The notes: generated by a model not told the origin, from the letters alone. A DNA stretch of 64,000 nt from Dyadobacter sp. CY356 (GCF_021440195.1 NZ_JAJTSZ010000001.1:806001-870000), one strand, 5' to 3'. Positions 9,352 through 18,788 are shown, counted from the first letter of the stretch. Numbers and translations: made by a program.

Positions 9352-11526
9352 ATGTTAAATCGTAAACCCTTCTATATTTTCATATTTTTTTATTTATTCC
9401 TGTTTTCAAAGGGCTGGTCGCAGGAAAATAATGCGCAGGGAATTACCAAGCGACACTATCAGCTGATCGAGGCGCCCACGAACCCTGAGAAATGGGACGC
9501 GTGGAGAAACGAGTTGAAAGTCTGGAAGGATTCTACGCTGCGATATTTGCATTACAACAATGAAAATTACCTCCATCCTGACTTTAAATGGGCTTCCCAT
9601 GCCTATTCCACATTCTTTTTGATGGCCAATGAAAAGTCACTTTATGATCAGAATGGGAATTTCGATATCCGTGCTTGTTTACAAAAATATGAAGACCAGT
9701 ACGGTGGCGTGGACGTGGTGGTGCTGTGGCCTACCTATCCGCAGCTGGGTTTTGACAACAGGACACAATTTGATTTCTACCGGAATTTACCCGGCGGTGT
9801 CAATGGCCTGAAAAAACTATCCTCTGAGCTTCATGCGATGGGCAAGAGGTTGATGATTGCCTACAATCCCTGGGACAATATTGCCAGAAAACAGGGTATC
9901 CGGGATGAGGACGAACTGCTGAAAATGGTGAAAGAAATAGATGCTGACGGGGTTTATCTTGATACAATTTCGATCGTGGACGGTTTTTTTGACAATTTAC
10001 AGCAAGCCAAAAAAGGTGCCATATTTCAGTCCGAGATTCCAATCAACCCGGAAGCTTTGAACCTCGTACACCAGTCCTGGCTGGAAGTGGGTTGGAACGA
10101 AAAATACAAAAATCTGGAATTTGGCGAAGTGCCGCATCTGGTAAGGAACCGCTGGCTGGAACAAAAACATATGATTTACCGGCTGTCAAGATTCAGTCAT
10201 GAACAATCAACGCTCATCCAAAACGCCTGGGTGAATGGCTGCGGACTGGTGATCTGGGAGAATGTGTTTGGAACTGTAAATCCATTAAACCCGCGTGACA
10301 GGTATTATTACAAAGCAGTACTGCCCGTTCTGCGACAGTACACTACTTTTTTTACAGAAGGCGATTGGACACCTTTATTTCCTGTTAAATTAAACCGGGT
10401 TTTTGCCTCTCAGTGGAAGCTTGGAAATAAAACGATATGGACCATCATAAACCGTCAGGAGCAACGGACGACCGGGAAGCTTTTTGAGCAGGAATATGTG
10501 AAAGGAATGCGTTATTTTGATCTGATCAGCGGAGCTGAAATACACACTACACTTGAAAACGGGAAGGTTAGTATCAACACCGATTTAAAACCCAAAGCCA
10601 TCGCAGGAATTCTGGCTATCCCCGGAGATGAATGCTCACCCGAATTTTTCGCCTTTCTGAAAAAACAGGCAGAAGCGCATGAAAAGGCAGATTTTAGTAT
10701 CGCAGTAACACTTCCAACGCACTTACTGAAACCTGTTGGTTTAACACAAAAATACAATACAACGTCGTTTCCTAAGGAAATGTCGCGTATCCCGGTTCCG
10801 ACAGATTCTGTGCATATGACTTTTGCCTTTCGCCAGCGGGAATGCGGCTTTTACCCGATCGGAAATTATGTGGATTATTCATACAGCCAGACCCGTAACG
10901 AGATTACCACGGCAAAAGTAACCACGAAATTACATCCGTTTGCAATGGATAGGACTTTGGTAACCAATGCTCAATTTGCCGCTTTCCTGAAAGCATCCGG
11001 CTACAAATCCAGTCATCCTGAAAATTTCCTCAAACATTGGAAAAATGGCAGACCACCCAAAGGTCTGGAAAATCATCCGGTAACCTATGTTGACCTAAAT
11101 GATGCGCGTGCCTATGCCAAATGGACGAAGAAGCGTTTGCCCACAGAAGCCGAATGGCAATGGGCTGCGCAGAACAGCGGGGAGGCAACTGCTTATCCCT
11201 GGGGTAATACACTGGACTCTGCTTTTGTTAATACGGGACAATGGTCTGGTACGACACCGGTCACTAAATTCGAAAAAGGCAAAACAAAAACGGGCCTTTA
11301 TGACATGAGCGGGAATGTATGGCAAATGACTGAAAGCGAACGTACAGATGGGTACAATGACTATTGCATTTTACGGGGTGGTGCCTGGTATATCAATCGT
11401 GCCTCCGAGTGGTATGCGGACCAGGGCGCTCAGAAAACCAATTTTGGCGCCAAGTATCTGCTTACCTGGCCGGGACTGGACCGGTGTGGGACCGTTGGGT
11501 TCCGATGTGTCGCTGATCTGGAATGA
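9352..11526 (+). CDS. TIM-barrel-like hydrolase region fused to an FGE/sulfatase-modifying-factor domain
   Basis: A 724-residue exported protein counted from the ATG at 9352, just after the GH28 stop; the signal peptide ends near GWSQ. Residues about 35-400 look like a glycoside-hydrolase-type TIM barrel (GVDVVVLWPTYPQLGF, GKRLMIAYNPWDN, ADGVYLDTISIVDG, GCGLVIWENVFG). Residues about 500-724 are an FGE-sulfatase (SUMF1-like) domain with TNAQFAAFL, PVTYVDLNDARAYAKWTKKRLPTE in two adjacent stretches, YPWGN, GLYDMSGNVWQM, RGGAWY and a final VGFRCV. SUMF1-type domains either make formylglycine or act as binding scaffolds. No sulfatase is present here, so a non-FGE role is likely. Function is unproven. 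Confidence 0.75.
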   Translation: MLNRKPFYIFIFFYLFLFSKGWSQENNAQGITKRHYQLIEAPTNPEKWDAWRNELKVWKDSTLRYLHYNNENYLHPDFKWASHAYSTFFLMANEKSLYDQNGNFDIRACLQKYEDQYGGVDVVVLWPTYPQLGFDNRTQFDFYRNLPGGVNGLKKLSSELHAMGKRLMIAYNPWDNIARKQGIRDEDELLKMVKEIDADGVYLDTISIVDGFFDNLQQAKKGAIFQSEIPINPEALNLVHQSWLEVGWNEKYKNLEFGEVPHLVRNRWLEQKHMIYRLSRFSHEQSTLIQNAWVNGCGLVIWENVFGTVNPLNPRDRYYYKAVLPVLRQYTTFFTEGDWTPLFPVKLNRVFASQWKLGNKTIWTIINRQEQRTTGKLFEQEYVKGMRYFDLISGAEIHTTLENGKVSINTDLKPKAIAGILAIPGDECSPEFFAFLKKQAEAHEKADFSIAVTLPTHLLKPVGLTQKYNTTSFPKEMSRIPVPTDSVHMTFAFRQRECGFYPIGNYVDYSYSQTRNEITTAKVTTKLHPFAMDRTLVTNAQFAAFLKASGYKSSHPENFLKHWKNGRPPKGLENHPVTYVDLNDARAYAKWTKKRLPTEAEWQWAAQNSGEATAYPWGNTLDSAFVNTGQWSGTTPVTKFEKGKTKTGLYDMSGNVWQMTESERTDGYNDYCILRGGAWYINRASEWYADQGAQKTNFGAKYLLTWPGLDRCGTVGFRCVADLE

Positions 11527-11653
11527 TTAAATATTTTGATCAAAGCAAATAAAAAAAACTATGCTCCTTGGGATTGTTCTTCAATGTCTTGCTGTGTACG
11601 TTTTGGTTAGCAATTGCTGATCTGCGCTTATTCGATCCAGGGAAAAGCAAAGA

Positions 11654-12553
11654 CTAATGCAGGTCAATACCCTTGTTTTTTCTGTAATTCACCGGAGAAA
11701 CGCCCATCTGTTGTTTGAACAATCTTGAAAAATAAAAAGGATCGTCAATTCCGATCTGAGAGGCTACTTCATTGATGCGAAGATCGCTGAAATGAAGTAG
11801 CTGGCATCCTTTCTGTATCCTGAGGTGGTTGAAATATTCAATCGGCGTGTAGCCCGTATCCTGTTTGAATTTTCTTGAAAAAAATGAGATGGAAAGGTGC
11901 GCAGACTGGGCAATATTATCCAGTGTGATAGCGCGCGAAAGATTTTCCTGCATGAATTTTACCGCCCGGTCGGTCGCGCTGACGTGTGTTGTTACACCAT
12001 TTTGCCGGCTAAAAAACTCAGGCGCTATAAACGTGGAAAGGTAATAGGGCAGGGACAAGTTTGCGAGCAGCAGGTTGGCGGCACTATAACCTTTCAAAAA
12101 TGTTGTTGCAATCTGTTTGAAAATCACATTACGCTCGTCTGAAAAACCTACCTGAATGGGCTGGAAGTTTTGGTTTTCTGCACCCATAATCGCATAGGCA
12201 GCTTCATTTCCCTGGCTTCCGTTCAGATGAAACCAATAGATACTCCATGGATTTTTTGAGTCTGCGCCGTAAGAATGCGGTATGCCGGTTGGGATAACAA
12301 TGATTTCGCCTGCGTGAACCGTGATATTTTCGTCCTGTATCTGAATCCAGCCTTTGCCATCGGTGCAGTATAACAGGATAACCTGCGAGATTCCGCCAGG
12401 TCGCTGATAATAGTGATGTAATGCCTTTGGATAAAAACCCATACGGGAAATGAACAGCGACCGGATCAGCGGAAGCTCTTCGCAATTGGTAATGGCTATT
12501 TTCGGTACCTCAATGATCAATTCTCCTTCAAAACCTCTGCTTTTTCTCATCAT
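11654..12553 (-). CDS. AraC-family transcriptional regulator
   Basis: A 299-residue regulator with an N-terminal cupin-like sensing domain (VHAGEIIVIPTGIPHSYGAD near residues 80-100) and a C-terminal double helix-turn-helix (LSRAITLDNIAQSAHLSISFFSRKFKQ and INEVASQIGIDDPFYFSRLFKQQMGVSP in separate stretches, about residues 205-290). It is transcribed away from the GH36 gene across a 148-bp shared promoter region and converges with the FGE-fusion gene. It probably senses a sugar from the locus and controls the GH36/PhyH/MFS genes, the rest of the locus, or both; that is inference from position. Confidence 0.92.
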   Translation of the reverse strand: MMRKSRGFEGELIIEVPKIAITNCEELPLIRSLFISRMGFYPKALHHYYQRPGGISQVILLYCTDGKGWIQIQDENITVHAGEIIVIPTGIPHSYGADSKNPWSIYWFHLNGSQGNEAAYAIMGAENQNFQPIQVGFSDERNVIFKQIATTFLKGYSAANLLLANLSLPYYLSTFIAPEFFSRQNGVTTHVSATDRAVKFMQENLSRAITLDNIAQSAHLSISFFSRKFKQDTGYTPIEYFNHLRIQKGCQLLHFSDLRINEVASQIGIDDPFYFSRLFKQQMGVSPVNYRKNKGIDLH

Positions 12554-12701
12554 ACTTCACAAATTCGTTCAAATTACCCCGGTTATGGTCAAAGGTATAA
12601 TAATCCATGTTTAGAGTAAAATCGTTCAGTTGATATTTCACGGAAAAGATGAATTTTGAATTGTAATAATACAAGTATACAAAATCTGAAAATAGCTGTT
12701 T
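12554..12701. promoter_or_regulatory. Divergent promoter region between araC-type gene and GH36 gene
   Basis: A 148-bp AT-rich region separates two divergent genes, so it must hold both promoters. The hexamer CGTTCA occurs twice (12566 and 12623), too far apart to be called an AraC site with confidence. No clear TAnnTTTG box was found. Confidence 0.4.
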
Positions 12702-14822
12702 ATGGCCCGGAAAGTCAACCTGTTCTTATTTATTTCATTTGTTATTGTATATAGTAATCTGTTCGCCCAGGAAAATTACGCGAAATGGAGCGCTTCGGAG
12801 CTGGTATTGAATAATGGACAAGTTAAAAGGGTAATCCACCTTCCTGCTTCCGGGGGACAATACTTTACCTCTGAATACAAACCGGTGGCCGGTGATTTTA
12901 AATATTTTGATAAAAAAAGTCCGGAATTTCAGTTTGAGTTTGATGAAAAAGTTTACTCCGGGCTGGGGGAGTGGACTGTGAAGAATATACAAAAGATTCA
13001 AGATTCAAAATCAGGTCAGGGCGCTGCTGTAACGCTTTTAAGTGGCGATAAGCAGGTGGAGCTCATAGTGAATTATTTGTTATATCCGGATCTGCCTGTT
13101 GTCCGTAAAAGCCTCACGATCAAAAATCTTACCGGTCGCGATGTTCAGCTGGAATCTGTTGATATTGAAAAATTTAAGGTCACACCCTACAATGCAACCA
13201 CTTTCAGCTGGGTTTGTCACGATTATGGTCGGCGGCGCTCCATAGGCCCTTACGACGGGAATATGCAGGATGCCCTGGTGACGGTGCACAACAGCGACTG
13301 GAAGCAAGGAATTGTGATAGGAAACGAAGCATCCGGTGTGGTAAAACATACTTCGGTTTTTTGGGATGAACCTGTCATTTTGAGCGGCCTCACGCATAAG
13401 GAAGCACGTTTTCCATTCAGAAAATATATCAAGAAAAGCGATGCTTTCGTAACGCCCCAGGTTTTTACCATGGTTTACAACAATCATAAAGATCCGGACG
13501 AGATACTTAATTCTGCCGTTCCGGACTTTATCAGAAAACATATGGGCATATGTCTTTCCGAATTGGAGCAGAAGCCCACTTTTATTTACAATACCTGGGT
13601 TCCATTTCGGAAAGATATCAATGAAAAACTGGTGATGGAACTGGCAAAGGCCGCTGCTGATGCCGGAATGAAAGAATTTATTATTGACGACGGCTGGGCT
13701 GACAATTATGGTGACTGGGTGATCGACAAGAAAAAATTCCCGAATGGTCTGAAACCGGTTTTTGACTATATCAAATCTCTGGGGATGAAGCCGGGGCTTT
13801 GGGTCAGCGTCGGCAGCGCATCTCCGGACAGTAAAGTTTACCAGGCGCATCCGGAATGGTTTGTGCTGGACGAAAAACAGCAGCCTGCCAATTTGCATGA
13901 AGATGACCTCAGTATGCGGACGGCCTGTTTTGGTACGGCCTGGAAGGGGTATATCAAGGACGTATTGCTCAAACTGGCACTGGAATATGGGCTGGAATAT
14001 TTGAAACTGGATTTTACAGTTGTTACCAGTACTTACCGTTTTGGCAATAAGGTAACCGGCTGTTATGCTGCGCGACATCCGGGGCATCGCGACCACCACG
14101 AATCTTTATATACCAATTACGAAGAAGTATGGAAACTCTTCGATGAGTTGCATGCAGCTAAACCGTCGCTGTTTATTGATTGTACATTTGAAACGATGGG
14201 TGGGCTGCAACTGATCGATTACGCCATGCTCAAACATGCCGAAGGCGACTGGCTTTCCAATTTCTATGGGCCTGGAACACAGGTGGATCTGCGTGTGCGG
14301 AATATGGCGTGGTGGCGTTCGCCCGCTGTGCCTGCGACGGCATTGGTTATTGGAAATCCTGAAATGCAGGACGAGGGCTGGGCATTGCATATTAAATCAC
14401 TGGCTGGCGCCTTGCCTATCATGCTGGGTGATCCAAGAAAACTGTCGGGCCAGGACCTGAAAAAATACCGTGGTTATGCAGACTGGCTGCAACGTATGGA
14501 AAACCGGCATCAGATTATGACTTACCGGCAGGATCTGGCCGGGTTTGGCGAACCAAAGGAAGGTGCCTGGGACGGTTTTCAGCGGATTAACACAGAATCA
14601 AAATCGGGTGGAACAATCGGCGTCTTTCGGCAAGGTGGAACGGATCAGGAGCGGCAGGTAACCATCCAATATCTTGACCCGAACAAACGATACACGATTA
14701 TAGAAGCGCTGACCGAAAAGAGCATTGCCTCTGGAACGGGAAAGGAGCTTGCCCAATCCGGGTTCCGCGTAAAGCTGGATGAAATGTACGATGGGAAATT
14801 ATTTGAAGTAATGGTAGAATGA
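12702..14822 (+). CDS. GH36-type alpha-galactosidase, secreted
   Basis: A 706-residue enzyme expected to release alpha-galactosyl residues in the periplasm; the signal peptide ends near NLFAQ. An N-terminal beta-sandwich covers about residues 25-280. The (beta/alpha)8 barrel begins at FIYNTWVPFRKDINE and includes EFIIDDGWADNYGDW, GLWVSVGS and LEYLKLDF, where Asp437 is the expected nucleophile. The acid/base region reads DCTFETMGG instead of the CSSGGGR of many GH36 enzymes, so it belongs to a divergent subgroup and its substrate is uncertain. It is followed 24 bp later by a PhyH gene in the same direction. Confidence 0.88.
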   Translation: MARKVNLFLFISFVIVYSNLFAQENYAKWSASELVLNNGQVKRVIHLPASGGQYFTSEYKPVAGDFKYFDKKSPEFQFEFDEKVYSGLGEWTVKNIQKIQDSKSGQGAAVTLLSGDKQVELIVNYLLYPDLPVVRKSLTIKNLTGRDVQLESVDIEKFKVTPYNATTFSWVCHDYGRRRSIGPYDGNMQDALVTVHNSDWKQGIVIGNEASGVVKHTSVFWDEPVILSGLTHKEARFPFRKYIKKSDAFVTPQVFTMVYNNHKDPDEILNSAVPDFIRKHMGICLSELEQKPTFIYNTWVPFRKDINEKLVMELAKAAADAGMKEFIIDDGWADNYGDWVIDKKKFPNGLKPVFDYIKSLGMKPGLWVSVGSASPDSKVYQAHPEWFVLDEKQQPANLHEDDLSMRTACFGTAWKGYIKDVLLKLALEYGLEYLKLDFTVVTSTYRFGNKVTGCYAARHPGHRDHHESLYTNYEEVWKLFDELHAAKPSLFIDCTFETMGGLQLIDYAMLKHAEGDWLSNFYGPGTQVDLRVRNMAWWRSPAVPATALVIGNPEMQDEGWALHIKSLAGALPIMLGDPRKLSGQDLKKYRGYADWLQRMENRHQIMTYRQDLAGFGEPKEGAWDGFQRINTESKSGGTIGVFRQGGTDQERQVTIQYLDPNKRYTIIEALTEKSIASGTGKELAQSGFRVKLDEMYDGKLFEVMVE

Positions 14823-14846
14823 TCACGAAATTTAACAGACAAGATT

Positions 14847-15698
14847 ATGGCAAAGCAAACACTGACAACCGAACAGATTAACCAGTATCATACCGACGGC
14901 TATCTGATTATCAGAGCATTTTACGATGCTGATGAAGTGGCAAAATTGTATTCCATCGCCATTGAAGACAGCGCGGTCAGCAAACACGCGATCAACGTGA
15001 ACGATAGCTCCGGCAAACGCAGCAAGCTCTCGCTCTGGTACAAACCAGGCGACGATGTGTACGGATTGCTCACCCGTGGAGAGACGCTTGTTAAGTCGGT
15101 CGATCAGTTATTAGATCGCCAGCCAGGCGACGAGCAGCATTCCGTATGTCACTATCATTCCAAACTAATGCAAAAAGAGCCCAAGGTAGGCGGCGCGTGG
15201 GAGTGGCACCAGGATTATGGATATTGGTATAAAAACGAATTCCTGCTGCCCGACCAAATGATGTCTGTCATGTTCGCCATCACGGATGCCAATGAGGAAA
15301 ACGGCTGTTTGCAGGTGATCAAAGGCTCACACAAAATGGGTAGGGTGGAGCATGGTTTTTCGGGGGAACAGGTTGGAGCTTCGCAACGTTATGTAGACCT
15401 TGCACTCCAAACCATGGAGCGGGTATATGTGGAGCTAAAAGCAGGTGATGTGCTCTTTTTTCACAGCAACATTCTGCACCGTTCAGAGGCCAACTTGTCT
15501 GATAATCCAAGATGGTCTATGATATCCTGTTACAATCGTTCAACGAATATCGGATATAACGAATCATCGTCATCTTCTGCAAGCATTACACCCATTGAGA
15601 TCGTCCCGGACAACGCGTTGCTGACCTGGGATGCAACCGGGTTAGCGGAGGATGGATCGGATTTTCTGAGCAAGGAAGCGGATGTATCTTTGAAGTGA
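14847..15698 (+). CDS. Phytanoyl-CoA dioxygenase (PhyH) family protein, copy 1
   Basis: A 283-residue Fe(II)/2-oxoglutarate-type oxygenase. The HxD iron motif is WEWHQDYGYW (His121, Asp123), the distal His is in LFFHSNILHRSEAN (His206 or His211), and the 2-oxoglutarate-binding Arg is probably within that segment or NPRWSM. No signal peptide is seen, so it should be cytoplasmic. Its substrate is unknown; bacterial PhyH proteins often hydroxylate small metabolites. It is closely similar to the protein at 21137-21970, including the shared MQKEPK.GGAWEWHQDYGYWYKN core. Its stop codon touches a 14-bp repeat array. Confidence 0.9.
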   Translation: MAKQTLTTEQINQYHTDGYLIIRAFYDADEVAKLYSIAIEDSAVSKHAINVNDSSGKRSKLSLWYKPGDDVYGLLTRGETLVKSVDQLLDRQPGDEQHSVCHYHSKLMQKEPKVGGAWEWHQDYGYWYKNEFLLPDQMMSVMFAITDANEENGCLQVIKGSHKMGRVEHGFSGEQVGASQRYVDLALQTMERVYVELKAGDVLFFHSNILHRSEANLSDNPRWSMISCYNRSTNIGYNESSSSSASITPIEIVPDNALLTWDATGLAEDGSDFLSKEADVSLK

Positions 15699-15782
15699 GG
15701 CTATCGGCAGTCGGCTATCAGCGGCCGGCTTTCGATAGTCGGACATCGGCTCTTGACAGCCGAAAGCTGATAGCCAACAGCC
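15699..15782. repeat. Degenerate 14-bp tandem repeat with inverted copy
   Basis: About 84 bp made of degenerate 14-mers of the form GGCTATCGGCAGTC, GGCTATCAGCGGCC, GGCTTTCGATAGTC, followed by reverse-complement units (GAAAGCTGATAGCC). The two halves can fold into a long imperfect hairpin. GC content is clearly higher than that of the flanks. It starts at the base after the PhyH stop. It keeps the downstream reading frame open, which makes the transporter ORF seem longer than it is. It is probably one member of a dispersed intergenic repeat family. Confidence 0.7.
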
Positions 15783-15811
15783 ATTTTGACCAATATGAAA
15801 AACCAATTATT

Positions 15812-17188
15812 ATGGCAGTCGTAATTGCAACCGGACCTGATGTTATTACCGGAAACTATCAAATCAACAAAGGTTACGTCTACCTGATCAGCACCATTGC
15901 GGCTTTGGGCGGTGTGTTGTTTGGGTTCGACCTGGTCATTATTTCCGGGACAGTTTCTTTTTTTGCAAATCATTTTCAACTCAGTGAGCTTGAAACCGGC
16001 TGGGCTGTGGGCTGTATTAATCTCGGTGCCGCCATTGGCGCAGTGATCGGAGGCAGGCTTAGCGATACGCTGGGGAGAAAAAAACTTCTGATGCTTTGTG
16101 CCGTCCTTTTTGCAATAACCGGCGCAGGTACCGGCTGGGCTGGCTCATTTCCGCTTTTTGTCATGTTCAGGATGTTGAGCGGCGTGGCTGTTGGGGCAGC
16201 TGCGCTGGTCTGTCCGATGTACGTGGCCGAGATTTCTCCTTCCGCCATGCGCGGCAGGATGGTATCCTTTTACCAACTGTCCATCGTGATCGGGATTTTA
16301 CTGGCATATCTGTCAAATTATCTGTTGCTGAACACCGGCGAAAATAACTGGCGCTGGATGTTTTCTTCTCAATCAGCACCTTCATTGTTATTCTTTTTTG
16401 GCTTGTTTTTTGTGTCCGAGAGTCCGCGCTGGCTCATTGGTAAAGGGAGAAATCCGGAAGCAGATCAGATTCTGGTACGGATCGGAGGGGCAAGTTATGC
16501 CAGAGCAGAGGCAGAACAGATCACGTTAAGTTTTGCTGAAAAGTCAGTAACGAAAGTAGCGGACTTATTCAAAAAAGATGTCCGGCATATCGTCTTCATA
16601 GGCATCGTGATCGCCGTATGTTCCCAGGCCGTTGGTCAGAACTCGCTGTTTTCCTACGCTCCTGAACTTTTTAAAAAAGCGGGAATGGCTCAGGATTCTG
16701 CATTTTTACAGTCCATTATCATCGGGATCATCAATTTCATATTCACCTTCATCGCCATTGCCACGATTGACCGTGCGGGCCGGAAAAAATTGCTTCAATA
16801 CGGGTCATTCCTGCTTTTTGCTGATGCGCTGGCTTTGTCGGCTGCGTTTTACTTTCAGTTGCCCGGCATTTGGGTACTGATTTTTGTACTTGCCTTCATT
16901 GCCATTTATTCTGCCACGCTGGGTCCTGTAACCTGGGTAGCACTGTCGGAGATTTTTCCCAACAAGATCCGAGGTAACGCTTTGGCTGTTGCAACCCTGG
17001 CTTTATGGATCGCTAATTTTTTTACTACCTCGCTGTTCCCGGTCATGAACAAGTACTTCGGCCTGTCGGTAACATTTTTGATACACGCGTTGATCTGTCT
17101 TGTTTATTTTCTTTTCATCAAAGCACGGGTACCTGAAACGAAAGGAAAATCACTGGAAGAAATAGAAAAGTTATTGAGCAGGAAATAA
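15812..17188 (+). CDS. MFS sugar transporter, sugar-porter family
   Basis: A 458-residue inner-membrane symporter from the chosen ATG (MAVVIATGPDV). Features of the sugar-porter family are visible: GGVLFGFDLVIISG in helix 1, GRLSDTLGRKK after helix 2, a PMYVAEISPSAMRGR stretch, SESPRWLIGKGR before the central loop, DRAGRKKLL, and the C-terminal VPETKGKSLEEIE motif. About 12 hydrophobic segments are present. An open frame reaches back to 15695, but that extension is encoded by the 14-bp repeat array and is unlikely to be translated. It probably imports the monosaccharide released by the GH36/GH28 enzymes. Confidence 0.92.
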   Translation: MAVVIATGPDVITGNYQINKGYVYLISTIAALGGVLFGFDLVIISGTVSFFANHFQLSELETGWAVGCINLGAAIGAVIGGRLSDTLGRKKLLMLCAVLFAITGAGTGWAGSFPLFVMFRMLSGVAVGAAALVCPMYVAEISPSAMRGRMVSFYQLSIVIGILLAYLSNYLLLNTGENNWRWMFSSQSAPSLLFFFGLFFVSESPRWLIGKGRNPEADQILVRIGGASYARAEAEQITLSFAEKSVTKVADLFKKDVRHIVFIGIVIAVCSQAVGQNSLFSYAPELFKKAGMAQDSAFLQSIIIGIINFIFTFIAIATIDRAGRKKLLQYGSFLLFADALALSAAFYFQLPGIWVLIFVLAFIAIYSATLGPVTWVALSEIFPNKIRGNALAVATLALWIANFFTTSLFPVMNKYFGLSVTFLIHALICLVYFLFIKARVPETKGKSLEEIEKLLSRK

Positions 17189-17201
17189 ACTATCCAAGGG
17201 A

Positions 17202-17224
17202 CTGACAGCTGATGTCAGCTTTTT
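17202..17224. terminator. Hairpin terminator between convergent genes
   Basis: CTGACA (17202-17207) pairs with TGTCAG (17213-17218), and five T residues follow (17220-17224). It ends the MFS transcript. The stop codon of the minus-strand gene ending at 17215 lies inside the hairpin. Confidence 0.55.
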
Positions 17225-17847
17225 AAGTTCGCTTTCGTATAGAAGTAGGAAATGCCCTTTTCTTTGTCATCATACGTCAGCAACTCTTTGTCCCGGCGGA
17301 AATCAAAATAGCTTAAAAGTCCGAAATCACCCGAACAGCAGGCTGTGTGTACCACGAGCATACCCATGATGGTAAGTGTCCAAAGCTTGCCGGTAAAGAA
17401 CATCAGTATTAGCAACCCAAGTGAAATGACTACAAACGGAGCAAGTGCTACGATCTGAAATTCTTTCCGGTTCGCTACAAATTTGTCAGCAATGGCCATG
17501 AAATAAAACTTTTTCAGGTTCGAGTCGTATGATGTATGTTGGGCGCCCTGTGATTTATAGGCCAGTACATGAATGTATTCATGGAGCGGGATCAGTGTGA
17601 AGGCAAGTGCTAACCCGTAAGAAAGATGTGTGACGCCATCATCCAGAGAAAACCCGCCGTTGCCCACATTTTTTCCTAAATACCAGCCGGCACATGCCAG
17701 AAAGAGCAGATTGATCGACATATAAAACAAAGAAGCACGAGTCCTTTTTTTTATATATTTACGAATGAAAGGCACAATGTCCATGTGACCTAAGGTATCG
17801 AGCAAAATGAAATCGCCTCGATTTAACTGTTCCGGATCAAGATTCAT
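17215..17847 (-). CDS. DUF3267-type putative membrane metallopeptidase
   Basis: A 210-residue protein with about four hydrophobic segments and an HExxH zinc motif (HEYIH, His89-Glu90-His93) placed at the end of a membrane helix, LAFTLIPLHEYIHVLAY. This is the pattern of the DUF3267 family, thought to be integral-membrane zincins. No substrate is known. A third metal ligand cannot be identified with certainty. It is transcribed from the same strand as the SRPBCC gene that lies 18 bp upstream, so they are probably co-transcribed. Confidence 0.75.
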   Translation of the reverse strand: MNLDPEQLNRGDFILLDTLGHMDIVPFIRKYIKKRTRASLFYMSINLLFLACAGWYLGKNVGNGGFSLDDGVTHLSYGLALAFTLIPLHEYIHVLAYKSQGAQHTSYDSNLKKFYFMAIADKFVANRKEFQIVALAPFVVISLGLLILMFFTGKLWTLTIMGMLVVHTACCSGDFGLLSYFDFRRDKELLTYDDKEKGISYFYTKANLKS

Positions 17848-17865
17848 ATCGCCAGGAATAAAGCA

Positions 17866-18297
17866 TTATTTTTCACTTTCTGATTTCAGCATATCCAGCC
17901 AGTACTGCATATCATTACCAAGATCGGAATTCATTTTGGATTTAAATAGCCATACGAGCCAACCTTCCATGCTTTCCTCAACTTTTACCACTGTTTCGTT
18001 TCCGTTCGGTTGCAGGTACCAGTTATGAATCGCTGACCCGCCAAATGTGGTACCGCTCCACCCAAAAATATGATTTTCGGAAACAGTATCTAATACCGAT
18101 TTAATTTTCGCACCATTGACCGTCCAGCTGAATGGCGTACCGGATTTGGCAACATTTTGCATCGAAGCTTTTGTGATTTTTTTGTTCCATTCGGTCCAGC
18201 GGTTCACATCTGTTAACACAGCCCATACCTGTTCCGGACGCGCATTGATCTTGATTTCCCTGGCCTGTTTTACCGGAGCATTTTCATTGATTTTCAT
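17866..18297 (-). CDS. SRPBCC/polyketide-cyclase-like small protein
   Basis: A 143-residue soluble protein of the START-like helix-grip fold. The N-terminal strand and helix (REIKINARPEQVWAVLTDVNRWTEWN in two stretches) and the C-terminal long helix (GNDMQYWLDMLKSE) are typical of ligand-binding SRPBCC proteins. No catalytic residues can be named. It leads a two-gene unit with the DUF3267-type gene. Function is unknown. Confidence 0.85.
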   Translation of the reverse strand: MKINENAPVKQAREIKINARPEQVWAVLTDVNRWTEWNKKITKASMQNVAKSGTPFSWTVNGAKIKSVLDTVSENHIFGWSGTTFGGSAIHNWYLQPNGNETVVKVEESMEGWLVWLFKSKMNSDLGNDMQYWLDMLKSESEK

Positions 18298-18788
18298 CGT
18301 AACAAAGTTTAAGTGATTTGTTTACACAAATTTGCATAAACCTCGATCCTTCCTGCTTGACTTAAATCAAGAAATTTTCAGGTGCTTATTTGGGGTAAAA
18401 AAAGATTTAGTAATCATGTTAAAACTGGTTTTTTAAATCTAAACGGTTGTTGAATGTGATTTTAACAGCTCATAAACATGGCAAGCTGCAAAGGAATTGA
18501 AGAGGATAAATTTGTGAATTGCATTTCATAACCAAATTGCGCAGGTGCAAATAAAAATGATTGACCGAAAGCGGGAAATTGTATGAACACCTCTGTTTGT
18601 ACTTTGAATTGCCATTTAAAGGAGCAGTCTCGTAGCCCGGCGTATCAATAAAATTATGGCGAAGCAATTGTCAAACGATAGACCATACCTGAATCAAAAT
18701 GCGGTCATTGAGTTGTATTTTAGATGCCGGTTTGCTGTCATTTAACAACAAAAATAATTAAGTGAAAACATATATTTTTAATATTCAA
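18298..18788. other. Gene-poor intergenic region, 491 bp
   Basis: No convincing gene. It contains the promoter side of the minus-strand SRPBCC gene and of the plus-strand gene at 18789. An FNR/CRP-like palindrome TTGACTTAAATCAA lies at 18357-18370. A 29-codon ORF at 18656-18745 has no recognisable features. Nothing else stands out. Confidence 0.5.

Noticed and set aside
12566..12628. Two CGTTCA motifs as a possible AraC site
   Set aside because: They are 57 bp apart and only six bases long, which is easily expected by chance.
13080..14099. A minus-strand ORF of 339 codons opposite the GH36 gene
   Set aside because: It has no recognisable domain and is fully antisense to a glycosidase with clear catalytic motifs.
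15695..15811. An N-terminal extension of the MFS transporter of 39 codons
   Set aside because: The extension is encoded by the 14-bp repeat array and overlaps the PhyH stop; family members begin near MAVVIATGP.
17514..17524. GGTTCGAGTC, a T-loop-like string of a tRNA
   Set aside because: It lies inside the DUF3267-type gene and no matching acceptor or anticodon arms surround it.
18357..18370. An FNR/CRP-like palindrome TTGACTTAAATCAA
   Set aside because: It is a single weak match, not at a convincing distance from a start, and there is no other evidence of such control.
18656..18745. A 29-codon ORF in the 491-bp intergenic region
   Set aside because: Short, no recognisable features, no ribosome binding site, and no link to neighbours.
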